64,000 nt of DNA, from positions 21,261-85,260 of the forward strand of contig NZ_FNWV01000012.1 of NCBI RefSeq assembly GCF_900108555.1, given 5' to 3'. The position numbers were made by a program, and so were the translations under genes. This document shows positions 56,701 through 64,000 of this stretch, piece after piece. Origin of the DNA: Ruminococcus flavefaciens. GTDB taxonomy: Bacteria; Bacillota; Clostridia; Oscillospirales; Ruminococcaceae. A model generated the notes under the pieces. That model saw nothing but the letters and a program-made list of their open reading frames with translations. It was not told the DNA's origin and ran no database searches. Position 1 is the first letter of the stretch. Each line of letters starts with the position of its first letter.

Positions 56701-58694
56701 TGGGCAAGGGCAATGGAGGAATTGCAGGGGAGTATACGGCAGAAAGCCCGAAGCTCACAGAGATGAAAGACATCGACCGTACATTAAGCGCAATTTATAT
56801 CCCGAGTTATGGTACACCTGAGGAATTCAGAAATCCTGTAAGATCAGACTCTCTCATTATAAATGCGATCATGGGAACAGCTGACGCATATGAAAAGGAT
56901 ATCATTGAGTCGTATGACTTCTCGGATATCCTTCCTGCATACAAATATGTTGGCGAAGACGGAAGTGTTTCTGTTACATACGATGTTACAGACCTTGATG
57001 AGTATCTTGTAGCAGCTATGGACAAGGCGTTCAATACTACCGAGATCATGTCGGACGGCCGTGATATCACACATCTTAAAACAGGATTATGGTGGGCAAA
57101 GAACGGCGGAGAAAACGATGTTTACTATGATTTCCTGAACAGCAATGCAGGAAATATCTATTATCAGAGCGGTGCTCCCGAGAAGAGCTTTACATTTGAA
57201 CAGAAGGGCGATTCTGTTACTATGAAGATCTCCGACGAAAAATCATCAGAGACACGAACAGGAAAAATATCCTTTACAGATAAGAAAAATGCAGTGATCG
57301 CATGGAATGACGGCGTTACCGAGAAGATGTACTTTGCAGGCTCCGACGGTATTGGCATTGCCGATCACATCACTACACCCGAAATGAAAGCTATCGTAAC
57401 TGCATACCACAATGCACACAGCAAGAGCAAGGCTGAATCAGCTGAGGTAACATACGATAAAGACGGAATGGGTATCGTACGTCTTATGGATAAGGACGGC
57501 AGCGTTATCGCTGAGTATTCCTCTTTCGACAGATTTGAGAATACAGCAGTTGATCCTGACGGCAAGCCTGTTAAATTTGTGTACATCAGAAATGGCTTAT
57601 ATCGTGTGACACAGGATATTGATCTCAGTTCAAAGCACTATTATGTCATCTTCAAAAAAGACGGCAAAGCAATTGTATACTCTGCTGAAGAAGGCGAAGA
57701 ATGGAACTGCACAGCAGAATACAATGATACTTCTATAATCTGCAACAAGGGCAAGGACGATGAAGCGACTTTAAATGTTACATACGATAGTCTCACAAAA
57801 TTATCTGTAACATTTGATGACGGAAGCAAGTATAAACTTACATATGAGCCGAATTACAGTGCTGATGATGTTAAGATATATACAATAGCAGATATGGAAA
57901 AAATGGCGGCAGACTACTGCGAACGTATATCGGGAATTCGTCCTGAGATCGCATTTGCATCATTTGATGAAAATAACAAATACATGATACAGTTCATGGA
58001 CGGTCAGGGCTTCACAGTTGATCCTATCGGCGGAGAAAGCTTTGACATGAACGGAAACAAGATAGACCTTACGGCTCTTCCCGAGATAAAGGATCTCTTT
58101 ACTCCGGGCCTCTGGAGCTGCAGTACAGATGACGGTCTGAAATACTACAGCATAGACGGCAAGGGCAATATCACAGTTATCAATACTGAGGACGGTTCTG
58201 AGGAGAAGATCAAGTATAACTGGATCGGCTTAAAGACAGTAGAACTTACCTCAAGTGATAAGACAGAAGTAGCTGCCGTAGCAGTTCTTTCCGATACTGA
58301 GATAACACTTACAAGATCGTCTGCTCAGCCGGATGTGCTGACATATGTCGGTGAAAAAACTATAGACCAGATCAAATGCTATAGTGATAAGCAGCTTGCA
58401 GATATGGCAGCAGCTGACCGCAGCAAAAAAGCAGGCAAGAATGTTAAGGTATCCAATACAGCAAGCTCAGCAGACGGCACAGTTGTCATAGATCTTGATG
58501 ACGGTTCTGAGTACAAAATAGATCGTTTCACAGGTACAGGCACTGATGAAAAGGGCAATGCTGTAGATCTTCCTCAGACAGGAATGAACTCTCTCGGCTT
58601 AGCTGCAGCAAAAGCCGCAGCAGGTATCCTTATAATCCTTGGCGCAGCAGCAATGTATGTTTCAGGCGTATTCCGCAGAAAAAAAGACTGCTGA
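53715..58694 (+). CDS. LPxTG-anchored subtilisin-like (S8) surface protease
   Basis: The 1659-aa protein resembles lactocepin/C5a-peptidase architecture. It has a signal peptide (~1-33), an I9-type propeptide, and an S8 catalytic domain with Asp176 (AVLDSEFD), His244 (HGTHVAG) and Ser575 (DGTSMASPY). A PA domain is inserted at ~440-510. Fn3/Ig-like and lipocalin-like beta modules follow, with two related C-terminal units (IADMEKMAADYC; LADMAAADRSKKA). The wall-sorting signal is LPQTG (1619-1623), then a hydrophobic stretch and RRKKDC. All catalytic residues are present. A sortase would anchor it to peptidoglycan. It lies just downstream of the ECF/anti-sigma pair. Confidence 0.93.
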   Translation: MKNITRHLLSMTAAAMIGGASVLNCGLSAALAASEYEAVQSDDLVSVIISLSGEALLSGEEAAEQGTDFLDTAESDEKAEALRQISSEAEASLRTLYPDLEVGYHYNVLMNGFSCKLPENLLDQARSCRWVESVTKVKTVNTIKPQLYTAPELSEVNYFGETTGYYGEGEVIAVLDSEFDVTHSMFAPIDEKENKLTKDDIIAVSDDLNVKIDPDKAYISSKLPYVIDYADDTPYEYADMKEYHGTHVAGIAAGDKISDDNGAELSGIAKDAQLVMMKVFKQMHFDEISGMSVSAVDSDAVLAALEDAAKLKADVINLSFGSALADPENEPYRNTIAALDNAGIVVVTAAGNDSNNINGHGEYCDIDTSSPDTHTIGEPSGFKEALCVASANNSVCRVPCFMIEGIDDEIAFNECDNSKLSDYLSDEVYEYVYCGIGAPEDFEGKDVEGKIALIDRGTLSFVEKAVNAQQAGAIAMVVCNNIEEDSLATMAMDEFYFPSVFISMNDGNKMKEAESKKIRLDSTLSIATPLDGGISEFSSFGPAEDLTLKPDIAGIGGAVSSAAYDNKIMQLDGTSMASPYVAGCAAVFDQYLRKNGLELTGAEKTAFIKNLMMNSAALFSNRDVYESPRRQGAGLVNMKNALNDRVILTGKDGLAKVELKDNITDKFSFDIDINNFTDQDVEFKEAKLVLTAEDGAGAEGDESGQLSISGASNIGVTADLSSLLKAKAQESRKVTVSAQLSADDIKAHSANFPNGFFVEGYLILSGAENCCDISVPVLGFYGDWAQVPIFHNGTKDLEPYVFYTQTGDGTLPASDSFAANVEALYKLLGRLPAEAADEVAMSPFAIQHYFDDEYNATLAECKNESIYLSPDKDGMAEQLEISYSLLRAANTSGIKIYDKDNKLVSESDDDSLLPPYMPIIYFSETKIGDLADGTYKGVIEGYINYEGADKNPQKYEVPIVIDKTAPVLELKTKEEKGRKLLEITSTDKNIDGLYIMGKGNGGIAGEYTAESPKLTEMKDIDRTLSAIYIPSYGTPEEFRNPVRSDSLIINAIMGTADAYEKDIIESYDFSDILPAYKYVGEDGSVSVTYDVTDLDEYLVAAMDKAFNTTEIMSDGRDITHLKTGLWWAKNGGENDVYYDFLNSNAGNIYYQSGAPEKSFTFEQKGDSVTMKISDEKSSETRTGKISFTDKKNAVIAWNDGVTEKMYFAGSDGIGIADHITTPEMKAIVTAYHNAHSKSKAESAEVTYDKDGMGIVRLMDKDGSVIAEYSSFDRFENTAVDPDGKPVKFVYIRNGLYRVTQDIDLSSKHYYVIFKKDGKAIVYSAEEGEEWNCTAEYNDTSIICNKGKDDEATLNVTYDSLTKLSVTFDDGSKYKLTYEPNYSADDVKIYTIADMEKMAADYCERISGIRPEIAFASFDENNKYMIQFMDGQGFTVDPIGGESFDMNGNKIDLTALPEIKDLFTPGLWSCSTDDGLKYYSIDGKGNITVINTEDGSEEKIKYNWIGLKTVELTSSDKTEVAAVAVLSDTEITLTRSSAQPDVLTYVGEKTIDQIKCYSDKQLADMAAADRSKKAGKNVKVSNTASSADGTVVIDLDDGSEYKIDRFTGTGTDEKGNAVDLPQTGMNSLGLAAAKAAAGILIILGAAAMYVSGVFRRKKDC

Positions 58695-58711
58695 TAAGCG
58701 TTAATCAACAC

Positions 58712-58757
58712 AAAGCTCCCAAACAGCATTTATTGTTGTTCGGGAGCTTTTCCTTTT
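58712..58757 (+). terminator. terminator of subtilase gene
   Basis: AAAGCTCCC pairs with GGGAGCTTT with an inner AACAGCA/TGTTGTT stem, then TTCCTTTTT. Confidence 0.85.
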
Positions 58758-58799
58758 TGAAAAGCATAAAGCTATAGAAATAATCTATAACTCAAATAC

Positions 58800-58850
58800 T
58801 TGATATGATATTTGATTTATGGTATACTTAGTATGTAAATCGGAATACTA
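58800..58850 (+). promoter_or_regulatory. promoter and ATACT repeats upstream of Rrf2 regulator
   Basis: TTGATA (58800-58805), 17-nt spacer, TATACT (58823-58828). The palindrome ATACT-T-AGTAT (58824-58834) overlaps the -10, and a further ATACT follows at 58846-58850. This is the usual position for autoregulation by an Rrf2 protein. Confidence 0.6.
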
Positions 58851-58874
58851 GAATATGATAACGGAGGTGAATTA

Positions 58875-59321
58875 ATGAAAGTTTCAACCAAAGTAGAATG
58901 TGGAATTATAGCACTTATTGATATTGCCGTAAACTCGCAATATGAACGTGTAGTCAAAGTCAATGCCATTGCAGACAGAAACGATATTTCTGCTAAGTAT
59001 CTTGAACAGATCATTCCTCTGCTAAAACAATCAAATATCATAAGCAGTGTAAAAGGAGCAGGCGGCGGTTACACTTTAACACGAGAGCCTTCAAAGATTA
59101 CTCTTAATGAAATAGTAAACGCACTTGATAATTCGCTCCTTTCATTGACTGTTTTTAATGATAATCTGATATCTGAAGCCAATACTGCAATAAATGAATG
59201 TTTATGGAAGCCAATAAATGATTATTTTTGCAGTTTTTCCGAAAAACTCACATTAAAAGATCTGATAGACAGATTTAATGAGCTGAAAAGTTCAAGTTCT
59301 GATCTGATGTATTATATATGA
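58875..59321 (+). CDS. Rrf2-family transcriptional regulator
   Basis: The 148-aa protein has an N-terminal winged helix (AIADRNDISAKYLEQIIPLLKQSNII) and the wing SVKGAGGGYTLTREPSKITL that defines the Rrf2 family. The three clustered Cys of IscR/NsrR are absent, so it should not hold an Fe-S cluster; it is nearer CymR-like members. GGAGGTGA precedes the ATG. Targets are unknown apart from possible autoregulation. Confidence 0.9.
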   Translation: MKVSTKVECGIIALIDIAVNSQYERVVKVNAIADRNDISAKYLEQIIPLLKQSNIISSVKGAGGGYTLTREPSKITLNEIVNALDNSLLSLTVFNDNLISEANTAINECLWKPINDYFCSFSEKLTLKDLIDRFNELKSSSSDLMYYI

Positions 59322-59331
59322 TCTTTTATAG

Positions 59332-59360
59332 AAAAACGGCAGCGTTAAGCTGCCGTTTTC
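59332..59360. terminator. bidirectional terminator
   Basis: AAAACGGCAGC pairs with GCTGCCGTTTT around a 5-nt loop. Confidence 0.88.
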
Positions 59361-59363
59361 ATT

Positions 59364-59715
59364 TTATTTTCTTACTTTTTCAGCAAGGATATTTCTTACT
59401 GTGTGCTTCGGATCTTTTATGAGGATATATACTACCCATACAACCAGTGCAAGTGCAACTACCGATATGCCGAGGAAAGCATCATTGAGCATATCCTTTG
59501 CAGCAGGTTCAAAATACTCTGCGCCTACCTCTATATACTCAACGACTGCATCAACGAGCCACATGAGAGAAGCTCCCCAGAACATATAGAGCAGTACACC
59601 TGTTTTCAATTCTCTTGCTTTTGCACTTGAATACCATATAACAGTTGAAATAACTGCTGCGATAACCCATATATTATCGCCAGAATATCGCTGTTTATCA
59701 TTCGCCTATATTCAA
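59364..59715 (-). pseudogene. 5'-truncated small membrane protein
   Basis: The frame is open from 59715 and encodes IWVIAAVISTVIWYSSAKA, KTGVLLYMFWGASLMWLVDAVV and AFLGISVVALALVVWVVYIL, three membrane helices. The only start codons are a TTG at 59609 without a good ribosome site, and nothing suitable upstream. The likely 5' end is replaced by the ATP-grasp fragment in another frame. The family was not recognised. It could still be translated through coupling with the upstream fragment. Confidence 0.5.
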
Positions 59716-59953
59716 TCTCAAACTCACTTGTGTCTGGAAAAGCAGGCTTGCGGTAATAAATACTCGTTGTTGTATCTTTGGATATAGTATCATTACCATG
59801 TGCTATTTCCCAGTTCACAGCAGATATAGTAACCTTATATTCTGAAAATAGATCTACATTGAAACGAAAAAAATCTGCTTTATGATTGAATTTTTTCATA
59901 ATGTAGTCTACCGTTTTGTCATATGAATATGTAATAATTAGGATTTTAGACAT
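59606..59953 (-). pseudogene. N-terminal fragment of MvdC/MvdD-like ATP-grasp peptide maturase
   Basis: From ATG 59953 (AAAGGCGG upstream), about 115 residues begin MSKILIITYSYDKTVDYIM and continue with DFFRFNVDLFSEYKV and SIYYRKPAFPD. This matches the pre-ATP-grasp domain of graspetide (microviridin-type) maturases. The frame then ends in residues that do not belong (AIIYGLSQQLFQLLYG), and no ATP-grasp catalytic domain follows. From ~59715 the DNA instead encodes a membrane protein in another frame. This looks like a deletion or recombination junction. No precursor peptide was found nearby. Confidence 0.5.
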
Positions 59954-59980
59954 ACGCACCGCCTTTAATGTTAAATGCAT

Positions 59981-60269
59981 TGACTCTGTTGGTTGTTAAT
60001 GAGAATTTATATGCATGTTTAGCCATAATCCAAATTGGTTTTAGAGAAAGAAACACTGAAAACAATCAAACAACCTATTTATAAAAAATATTTTTTTCTA
60101 CATAATATATTATACTTCATATATGTCAAAAAAGCAAGATATTACCAGCATATGCGTACATACTTCTCTCCAAAGGTTATTCAACTTCCACAGACAAAGC
60201 TATACTTTTTAATCATATAAATTAATTACTCTTAATTATAATTTTTTACATTGACATTCAAACTGCCTC
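59981..60269. other. AT-rich intergenic region
   Basis: No coding frame with a ribosome site, RNA gene or repeat was recognised. It separates the gene debris from the RdRP-like module and may mark the edge of an inserted segment. Confidence 0.4.
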
Positions 60270-61121
60270 TCAAAGTGTGCCGTATCTGGCAAAAGCTCTC
60301 ATCACCCTACACACCCCAAAGCTCTGCTTATCCCGTTCAAGTAAGGTGTCAGGGAACAAATTGAGCCACTTGTGGCTGAAACTGGTATTTCCGAAGTAAG
60401 CATCAAAGTTGGAAACAGGCAGGATAACATAGTCCGAATCATCGGGCTTGTTGGCGATGCAGTAAGCGATAACAGTTTCCGCAACCTCATAAGGTAGACC
60501 GTCAGGCAGCAGGGTCTTTATACGCTCTTTTTCATCATCAGAGAAAGCAAAAGTCTTATCCGCCAGCGGTCCGAGCTCCAGAGCGTCCGCAAGTACATCA
60601 TCAAACCGTAGCACCCACGCACCCTTGGTCTCGGGCGAGTAAAGCGATACCTGATACTGCTTCACCTTATCTCTCCAAGCAGCATCAAATTTAGTTTTCA
60701 GCGGCTCAGCGTTGGAGAGAGTAGTCTTGCTCATGTTTTCACTGTTCTTTGTGATGAACCTTTCAACCTTGTGAACGTGCCTGTAAAACCAGCCTTTTCC
60801 TGTTTTATCCACCAATTCGGGAAACTCCTCATGCAAATCGCAAAAATCAGTCCTGAACTGCCACTCCTCCTTCGGAGCGGCAGTTTTTTTGTCTGGAATA
60901 CTGCACCACGCACAGAGAGCTCGCCGTGCAAAGTTCACATCGGGAGTACCATTTTTGAACATATACCCCCGAGCGATAATAGTCAGCACACGGCTCAGAC
61001 CCGTGAAGTCCTTCATCATCTCAAAGCTGAAACGTCCGAGGAAGGAAAGGTCACGCTTGCCGCTGCACTTGTACACAGGCTTATTAGTGTAAGCCTTGAA
61101 TTCTTCAATTTCGTTCAGCAT
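60270..61121 (-). CDS. unknown protein translationally coupled to RdRP-like polymerase
   Basis: The 283-aa soluble protein has no signal peptide or membrane helix. Visible features are Trp/Cys-rich ALCAWCSIPDKK, WYFRH-like GWFYRHVHKVERF, and an acidic C-terminal half ending FGVCRVMRAFARYGTL. No family was recognised. Its ATG overlaps the polymerase stop by one base (TAATG), with AGGAGGG seven nt upstream, so the two proteins are made together and probably act together. Candidate roles are processivity, template-binding or nuclease partner, all speculative. It is the last gene of the unit in this direction. Confidence 0.75.
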   Translation of the reverse strand: MLNEIEEFKAYTNKPVYKCSGKRDLSFLGRFSFEMMKDFTGLSRVLTIIARGYMFKNGTPDVNFARRALCAWCSIPDKKTAAPKEEWQFRTDFCDLHEEFPELVDKTGKGWFYRHVHKVERFITKNSENMSKTTLSNAEPLKTKFDAAWRDKVKQYQVSLYSPETKGAWVLRFDDVLADALELGPLADKTFAFSDDEKERIKTLLPDGLPYEVAETVIAYCIANKPDDSDYVILPVSNFDAYFGNTSFSHKWLNLFPDTLLERDKQSFGVCRVMRAFARYGTL

Positions 61122-64000
61122 TATTTGTCCCTCCTGACGTGCTTTTCGATCCTGTCATACAGCAGATCGAAGAGCACTTTTCTTTTGCCCAGAGCAACTA
61201 TGTACCTGACTGCTTCGTCAGGCTTCATTACGGCTTCTATCAGCTTTCGGCACTCGCCAGCAACTGCGTCACGGTAGTACGCATTCACGGATTTATTGAG
61301 AAAAGCCTCCATAAGCCGTATGAACTCAGGCGAATCATCGTCGCGGATAAGCCGTTTCCTGTCCGTGAGGTTGTTTTCATCGTCAATGTCAGCTATGAGG
61401 TCAATGAGAACACGGTAACCTCCGAAACGGAAGTCACTGAAAAGCGGATAATACCGTTCAAGCTCAGGTATCAAGTCTGCGAGAAAATCTTCACGCTGTT
61501 CCTTGGGCGTCAAGTGCCAGTTCTTAGCCTGCAGCTCCTGCCTGATAGCAGTTATCCTCTCGGCGGGTATACCCTGAAAAAGGGTATACAGCATATCTGC
61601 GTCGTATTCACGATCCTGACCGCGGCTGTACAGTATGCGCTGAATGTCGCCTCTGCGCTGTCTGTCCTTTATCGGCTGACCGCAGGCTCTGATGCGTGAC
61701 AGACACCGTTCATAGTCGGTAATAATAGCAGACAGCTTTCTCATTTTATCGCCGTTCAGCTTGTCCTTCCATTTTTCATCTTCTGCAAATGTAAACAGTT
61801 CGCTGTCATTGGCAGGCTTGTCAACCACAGGAGTCGTATTCTTACCCAGCATATACGCAAGATAGGGCAGACGCTCCACATTGGAGTCAACCTTGTTCCA
61901 ATCGGTATCAGCGAAGAACTTCTCGAACTGCTCCTCGAAGGTCGGCTCGTACCATGCACGGCGTCCCTCACTCTTTTCGAGAAGGCTTTTGTACTTCAAG
62001 AACTTGCTCTTGGCGACAGTCTTAGTGCCGAGATATTCCGTAAGATCAGGCTTCACTCCGCTCTTGGCTGAGTCTATCTCCAGACCTGTGAGGATAGCAA
62101 GCGTTTCCGTCTCCTCGCGGCATTTGTCGCGGAGCTCGTCGTCGGAGTTCTCATTGTATGCGATTATGCTTCTGTTAAGCGCGGCGTTGGATATCTGTCC
62201 CACGCGAGAAGAAAACGCGCTCTTGACCGTTTCAAAACGCGCCTGCCAGTCGGTGGCATCACGGATAACAGGTTCAGCACTTGGTATTTTCAACAGCGGA
62301 GTATCAGCCCTTGAATTTCTCTTGACACAGCGATTTACGATAGGATCCGAGATAGTTTTTATCATATCTCCGTCGAAGTCCGCACCGCCGAGACGCTCCG
62401 CAGTCAGCGAATCCCAGTTCACCATAACCACGTCAGTGAGGTGACTGAAATAATACTTCCGCATATTCTCAACATCGGGATAGACTTGCAGCTGAACCTC
62501 TTCGTTTCGGGAAATGTGCGGATTTCGCAGGAGCGTACACTCCTCGCTGTGCGAATATGCCATGGACGGAGCATAGAAAGCATTCTTCTCAAAATCGCTC
62601 TGCACCGCACCATTGTAGAAGTTGCGCTGACTTGTGTTTCGCTTTGCCTTTTTTGGTATAAAATCTTTCAGGAAACCGAGAAGGTCTGCGGAAAGATAGC
62701 GATTGTCACCTGCAACGATAAGACGTCCGAGAGCATATTGTTTCAGAACAGCCTGCGCCCGTGACTTCAATCTGTCAGCATAAACAGGCTCTGCAATGAA
62801 CTTCGGATTTTTCTCCAGTATCTTTTTGAGATAGTAGTCTTTGCTTCCTCGACTATACTTCCTGCCTGCGAAAAAGCTCAGGCGGTACTCCCTGTCAGTG
62901 CAAAGCCTGTGGTATTCACGTTCAGTTTCCTTGGTGAGCCAATGACGGTTATCATTCACAGGAAATGATAACGGCAGGTCAAGCGGTCGGAACTCGTCCG
63001 ATGCCATTGAAAGTGTGTTAAGAAATTGATAGTTCAGTTCCGTGAACTTCTGCGGACTGTCTTTGCTTACACCAGAGATGTACAGAGCGTGCCTGTATCT
63101 GCGGAATGCGTCCCAATAGTCCTCCCAGCTCATATTGTTATCGCAGAGCCAACTGTAGCCCTTGAACATACTCTTGGTTAGGATAATATCAACGTCAGCA
63201 ACCTTGTGCTCAACTCCCCAGATGTCGGTGAGCGTTACAACTCCTGCGCTCTTGAAAAAGTCGTGAATATCTATCTGATGCAGCATTCCCTTGATGTACG
63301 GCAGTCGTATCTGAAACGAGGTATGCTCGCCGTTCAGCTTTTTATTGATGACCTTGGCGAACTCCTTGGAGATAATGCCCTCTCCGTCATAACCGAGAAT
63401 ATCCACACTCTCCCTGTGCTCAACACGATGATACTTCCGAACGGCATTGTCGCTGCCATCGTCTTCAACAGTGATAACATCTGTGTCGTGAACAGTGTGT
63501 TTTTGATTATCCACAACGATAACTCTGTGCGGCTTGTCGATGTTTATTCCATCAACACGAATGCCGCCTGAGAGCATAAGTCCGTTGTATGCGTACAGCT
63601 TGCTGAGCTGACACTTGGTTATCTCCATGCCGAGGCGAATGCGCTCTGTGACCTTCCAGAAAAGGTCCTCACGGATAAATGACAGCACAGCATTTCTGCT
63701 CATGCTTGCGGAGCGCTCAAACGCAACGTACTTGTGCATACCGTTGCCGAAGTCTATCTCCACACCTCTGTTCGTGAAAAGTGCCGCAGCCTTCTCTTGG
63801 AGCTGTGCATAGTAAGGGTGCGATGCGTCTCGGTCAAACACCTGTGAGAAGTCTGCGTAGAAAATAACATCGGAAAGGTCCGTCACAAGTTCAGCGCCGT
63901 CATATTTGAAATCGTCACCGTGCAGCACGCACATTATCTGATAGAAAAGTGCGTTGTCGTCCTGCTCGTGTGCGGAGTGTTTTAGACAGCTCCGCAGTGC
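61121..64000 (-). CDS. RdRP/QDE-1/YonO-superfamily single-chain RNA polymerase (5' end beyond window)
   Basis: The frame is open to base 64000, giving at least 959 residues. The catalytic double-psi-barrel motif DxDGD is present as GGADFDGDMI (codons 62366-62380). Upstream are FQIRLPYIKGM, like the QIRYGGxKG motif of eukaryotic RNA-dependent RNA polymerases, and LLRNPHISRNEE, like their TRNPCLHPGD. Downstream, VGQISNAAL and EIDSAKSGVKPD correspond to LGxIxNxH and AVDFPKTGxPA. This order is diagnostic of the cellular RdRP family and phage YonO polymerases, not of reverse transcriptases or viral palm-fold RdRPs. By eye it is more GC-rich than its neighbours, which suggests horizontal origin. 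The template (RNA or DNA) is unknown. Confidence 0.85.
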   Translation of the reverse strand, partial: ALRSCLKHSAHEQDDNALFYQIMCVLHGDDFKYDGAELVTDLSDVIFYADFSQVFDRDASHPYYAQLQEKAAALFTNRGVEIDFGNGMHKYVAFERSASMSRNAVLSFIREDLFWKVTERIRLGMEITKCQLSKLYAYNGLMLSGGIRVDGINIDKPHRVIVVDNQKHTVHDTDVITVEDDGSDNAVRKYHRVEHRESVDILGYDGEGIISKEFAKVINKKLNGEHTSFQIRLPYIKGMLHQIDIHDFFKSAGVVTLTDIWGVEHKVADVDIILTKSMFKGYSWLCDNNMSWEDYWDAFRRYRHALYISGVSKDSPQKFTELNYQFLNTLSMASDEFRPLDLPLSFPVNDNRHWLTKETEREYHRLCTDREYRLSFFAGRKYSRGSKDYYLKKILEKNPKFIAEPVYADRLKSRAQAVLKQYALGRLIVAGDNRYLSADLLGFLKDFIPKKAKRNTSQRNFYNGAVQSDFEKNAFYAPSMAYSHSEECTLLRNPHISRNEEVQLQVYPDVENMRKYYFSHLTDVVMVNWDSLTAERLGGADFDGDMIKTISDPIVNRCVKRNSRADTPLLKIPSAEPVIRDATDWQARFETVKSAFSSRVGQISNAALNRSIIAYNENSDDELRDKCREETETLAILTGLEIDSAKSGVKPDLTEYLGTKTVAKSKFLKYKSLLEKSEGRRAWYEPTFEEQFEKFFADTDWNKVDSNVERLPYLAYMLGKNTTPVVDKPANDSELFTFAEDEKWKDKLNGDKMRKLSAIITDYERCLSRIRACGQPIKDRQRRGDIQRILYSRGQDREYDADMLYTLFQGIPAERITAIRQELQAKNWHLTPKEQREDFLADLIPELERYYPLFSDFRFGGYRVLIDLIADIDDENNLTDRKRLIRDDDSPEFIRLMEAFLNKSVNAYYRDAVAGECRKLIEAVMKPDEAVRYIVALGKRKVLFDLLYDRIEKHVRRDK

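Noticed and set aside
61121..64000. Reverse transcriptase or retron/DGR polymerase
   Set aside because: There is no YxDD palm motif. The catalytic motif is DFDGD with flanking motifs of the double-psi-barrel polymerases.

Overview
The window looks like chromosome from an anaerobic, low-to-moderate GC, fibre-degrading Ruminococcus (Oscillospiraceae, closest in style to R. flavefaciens). The evidence is six proteins with type-I dockerins (duplicated calcium loops of the GDxNxDGxxDxxD kind), Thr/Ser-rich linkers, a CE3-dockerin-CE15 esterase, a GH43-like enzyme with CBM32 and LamG modules, a cohesin-like anchored protein, AGGAGG ribosome sites and near-consensus TTGACA-17-TATAAT promoters. No tRNA, rRNA, CRISPR array or transposase was seen.

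Layout: 1-1.5 kb, 3' part of a dockerin-serpin. 1.7-3.9 kb, an ECF sigma/anti-sigma pair (the anti-sigma carries a PASTA domain). 4.0-4.9 kb, P-loop kinase and GNAT acetyltransferase (minus strand). 5.1-16.0 kb, one tight operon: FHA protein, PP2C phosphatase, membrane Ser/Thr kinase, small membrane protein, membrane-anchored cohesin-like protein and a 1898-aa Ig-like surface protein. 16.1-19.1 kb, preQ1-I-type riboswitch and queD-queE-folE-queC-queF. 19.2-24.3 kb, two EAL-domain cyclic-di-GMP proteins. 24.4-27.7 kb, two-component system with an ABC exporter. 27.9-30.9 kb, a disrupted GH9-like dockerin gene. 31.1-36.2 kb, multiple-monosaccharide ABC importer (ChvE/GguA/GguB type) plus two small unknown genes. 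36.2-37.5 kb, a GGDEF protein. 37.9-38.7 kb, a Fic toxin with a VbhA-type antitoxin. 39.0-51.0 kb, cellulosomal genes (LRR-dockerin, GH43-CBM32-LamG-dockerin, a large duplicated dockerin protein, CE3-dockerin-CE15), with a second type of ECF sigma/anti-sigma module between them. 51.6-58.7 kb, an ECF/anti-sigma pair paralogous to the first, then a 1659-aa LPQTG-anchored subtilase. 58.8-60.0 kb, an Rrf2 regulator and gene debris that includes a truncated MvdC/MvdD-like ATP-grasp fragment. 60.3-64.0 kb, a two-gene module whose large gene encodes a predicted single-chain RNA polymerase of the eukaryotic-RdRP/QDE-1/YonO superfamily (DFDGD motif). It runs off the right edge.

How it fits together: three ECF/anti-sigma modules with different extracellular domains sit among genes for secreted plant-wall enzymes. 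One anti-sigma shares its outer domain with the neighbouring dockerin protein, which suggests extracellular sensing tied to cellulosome composition. The kinase/phosphatase/FHA operon appears to link phosphothreonine signalling to surface proteins. The sugar ABC system would import released monosaccharides. The most novel item is the RdRP-like polymerase with its translationally coupled partner of unknown function at 60.3-64.0 kb. All calls come from reading the sequence; no database search was run.
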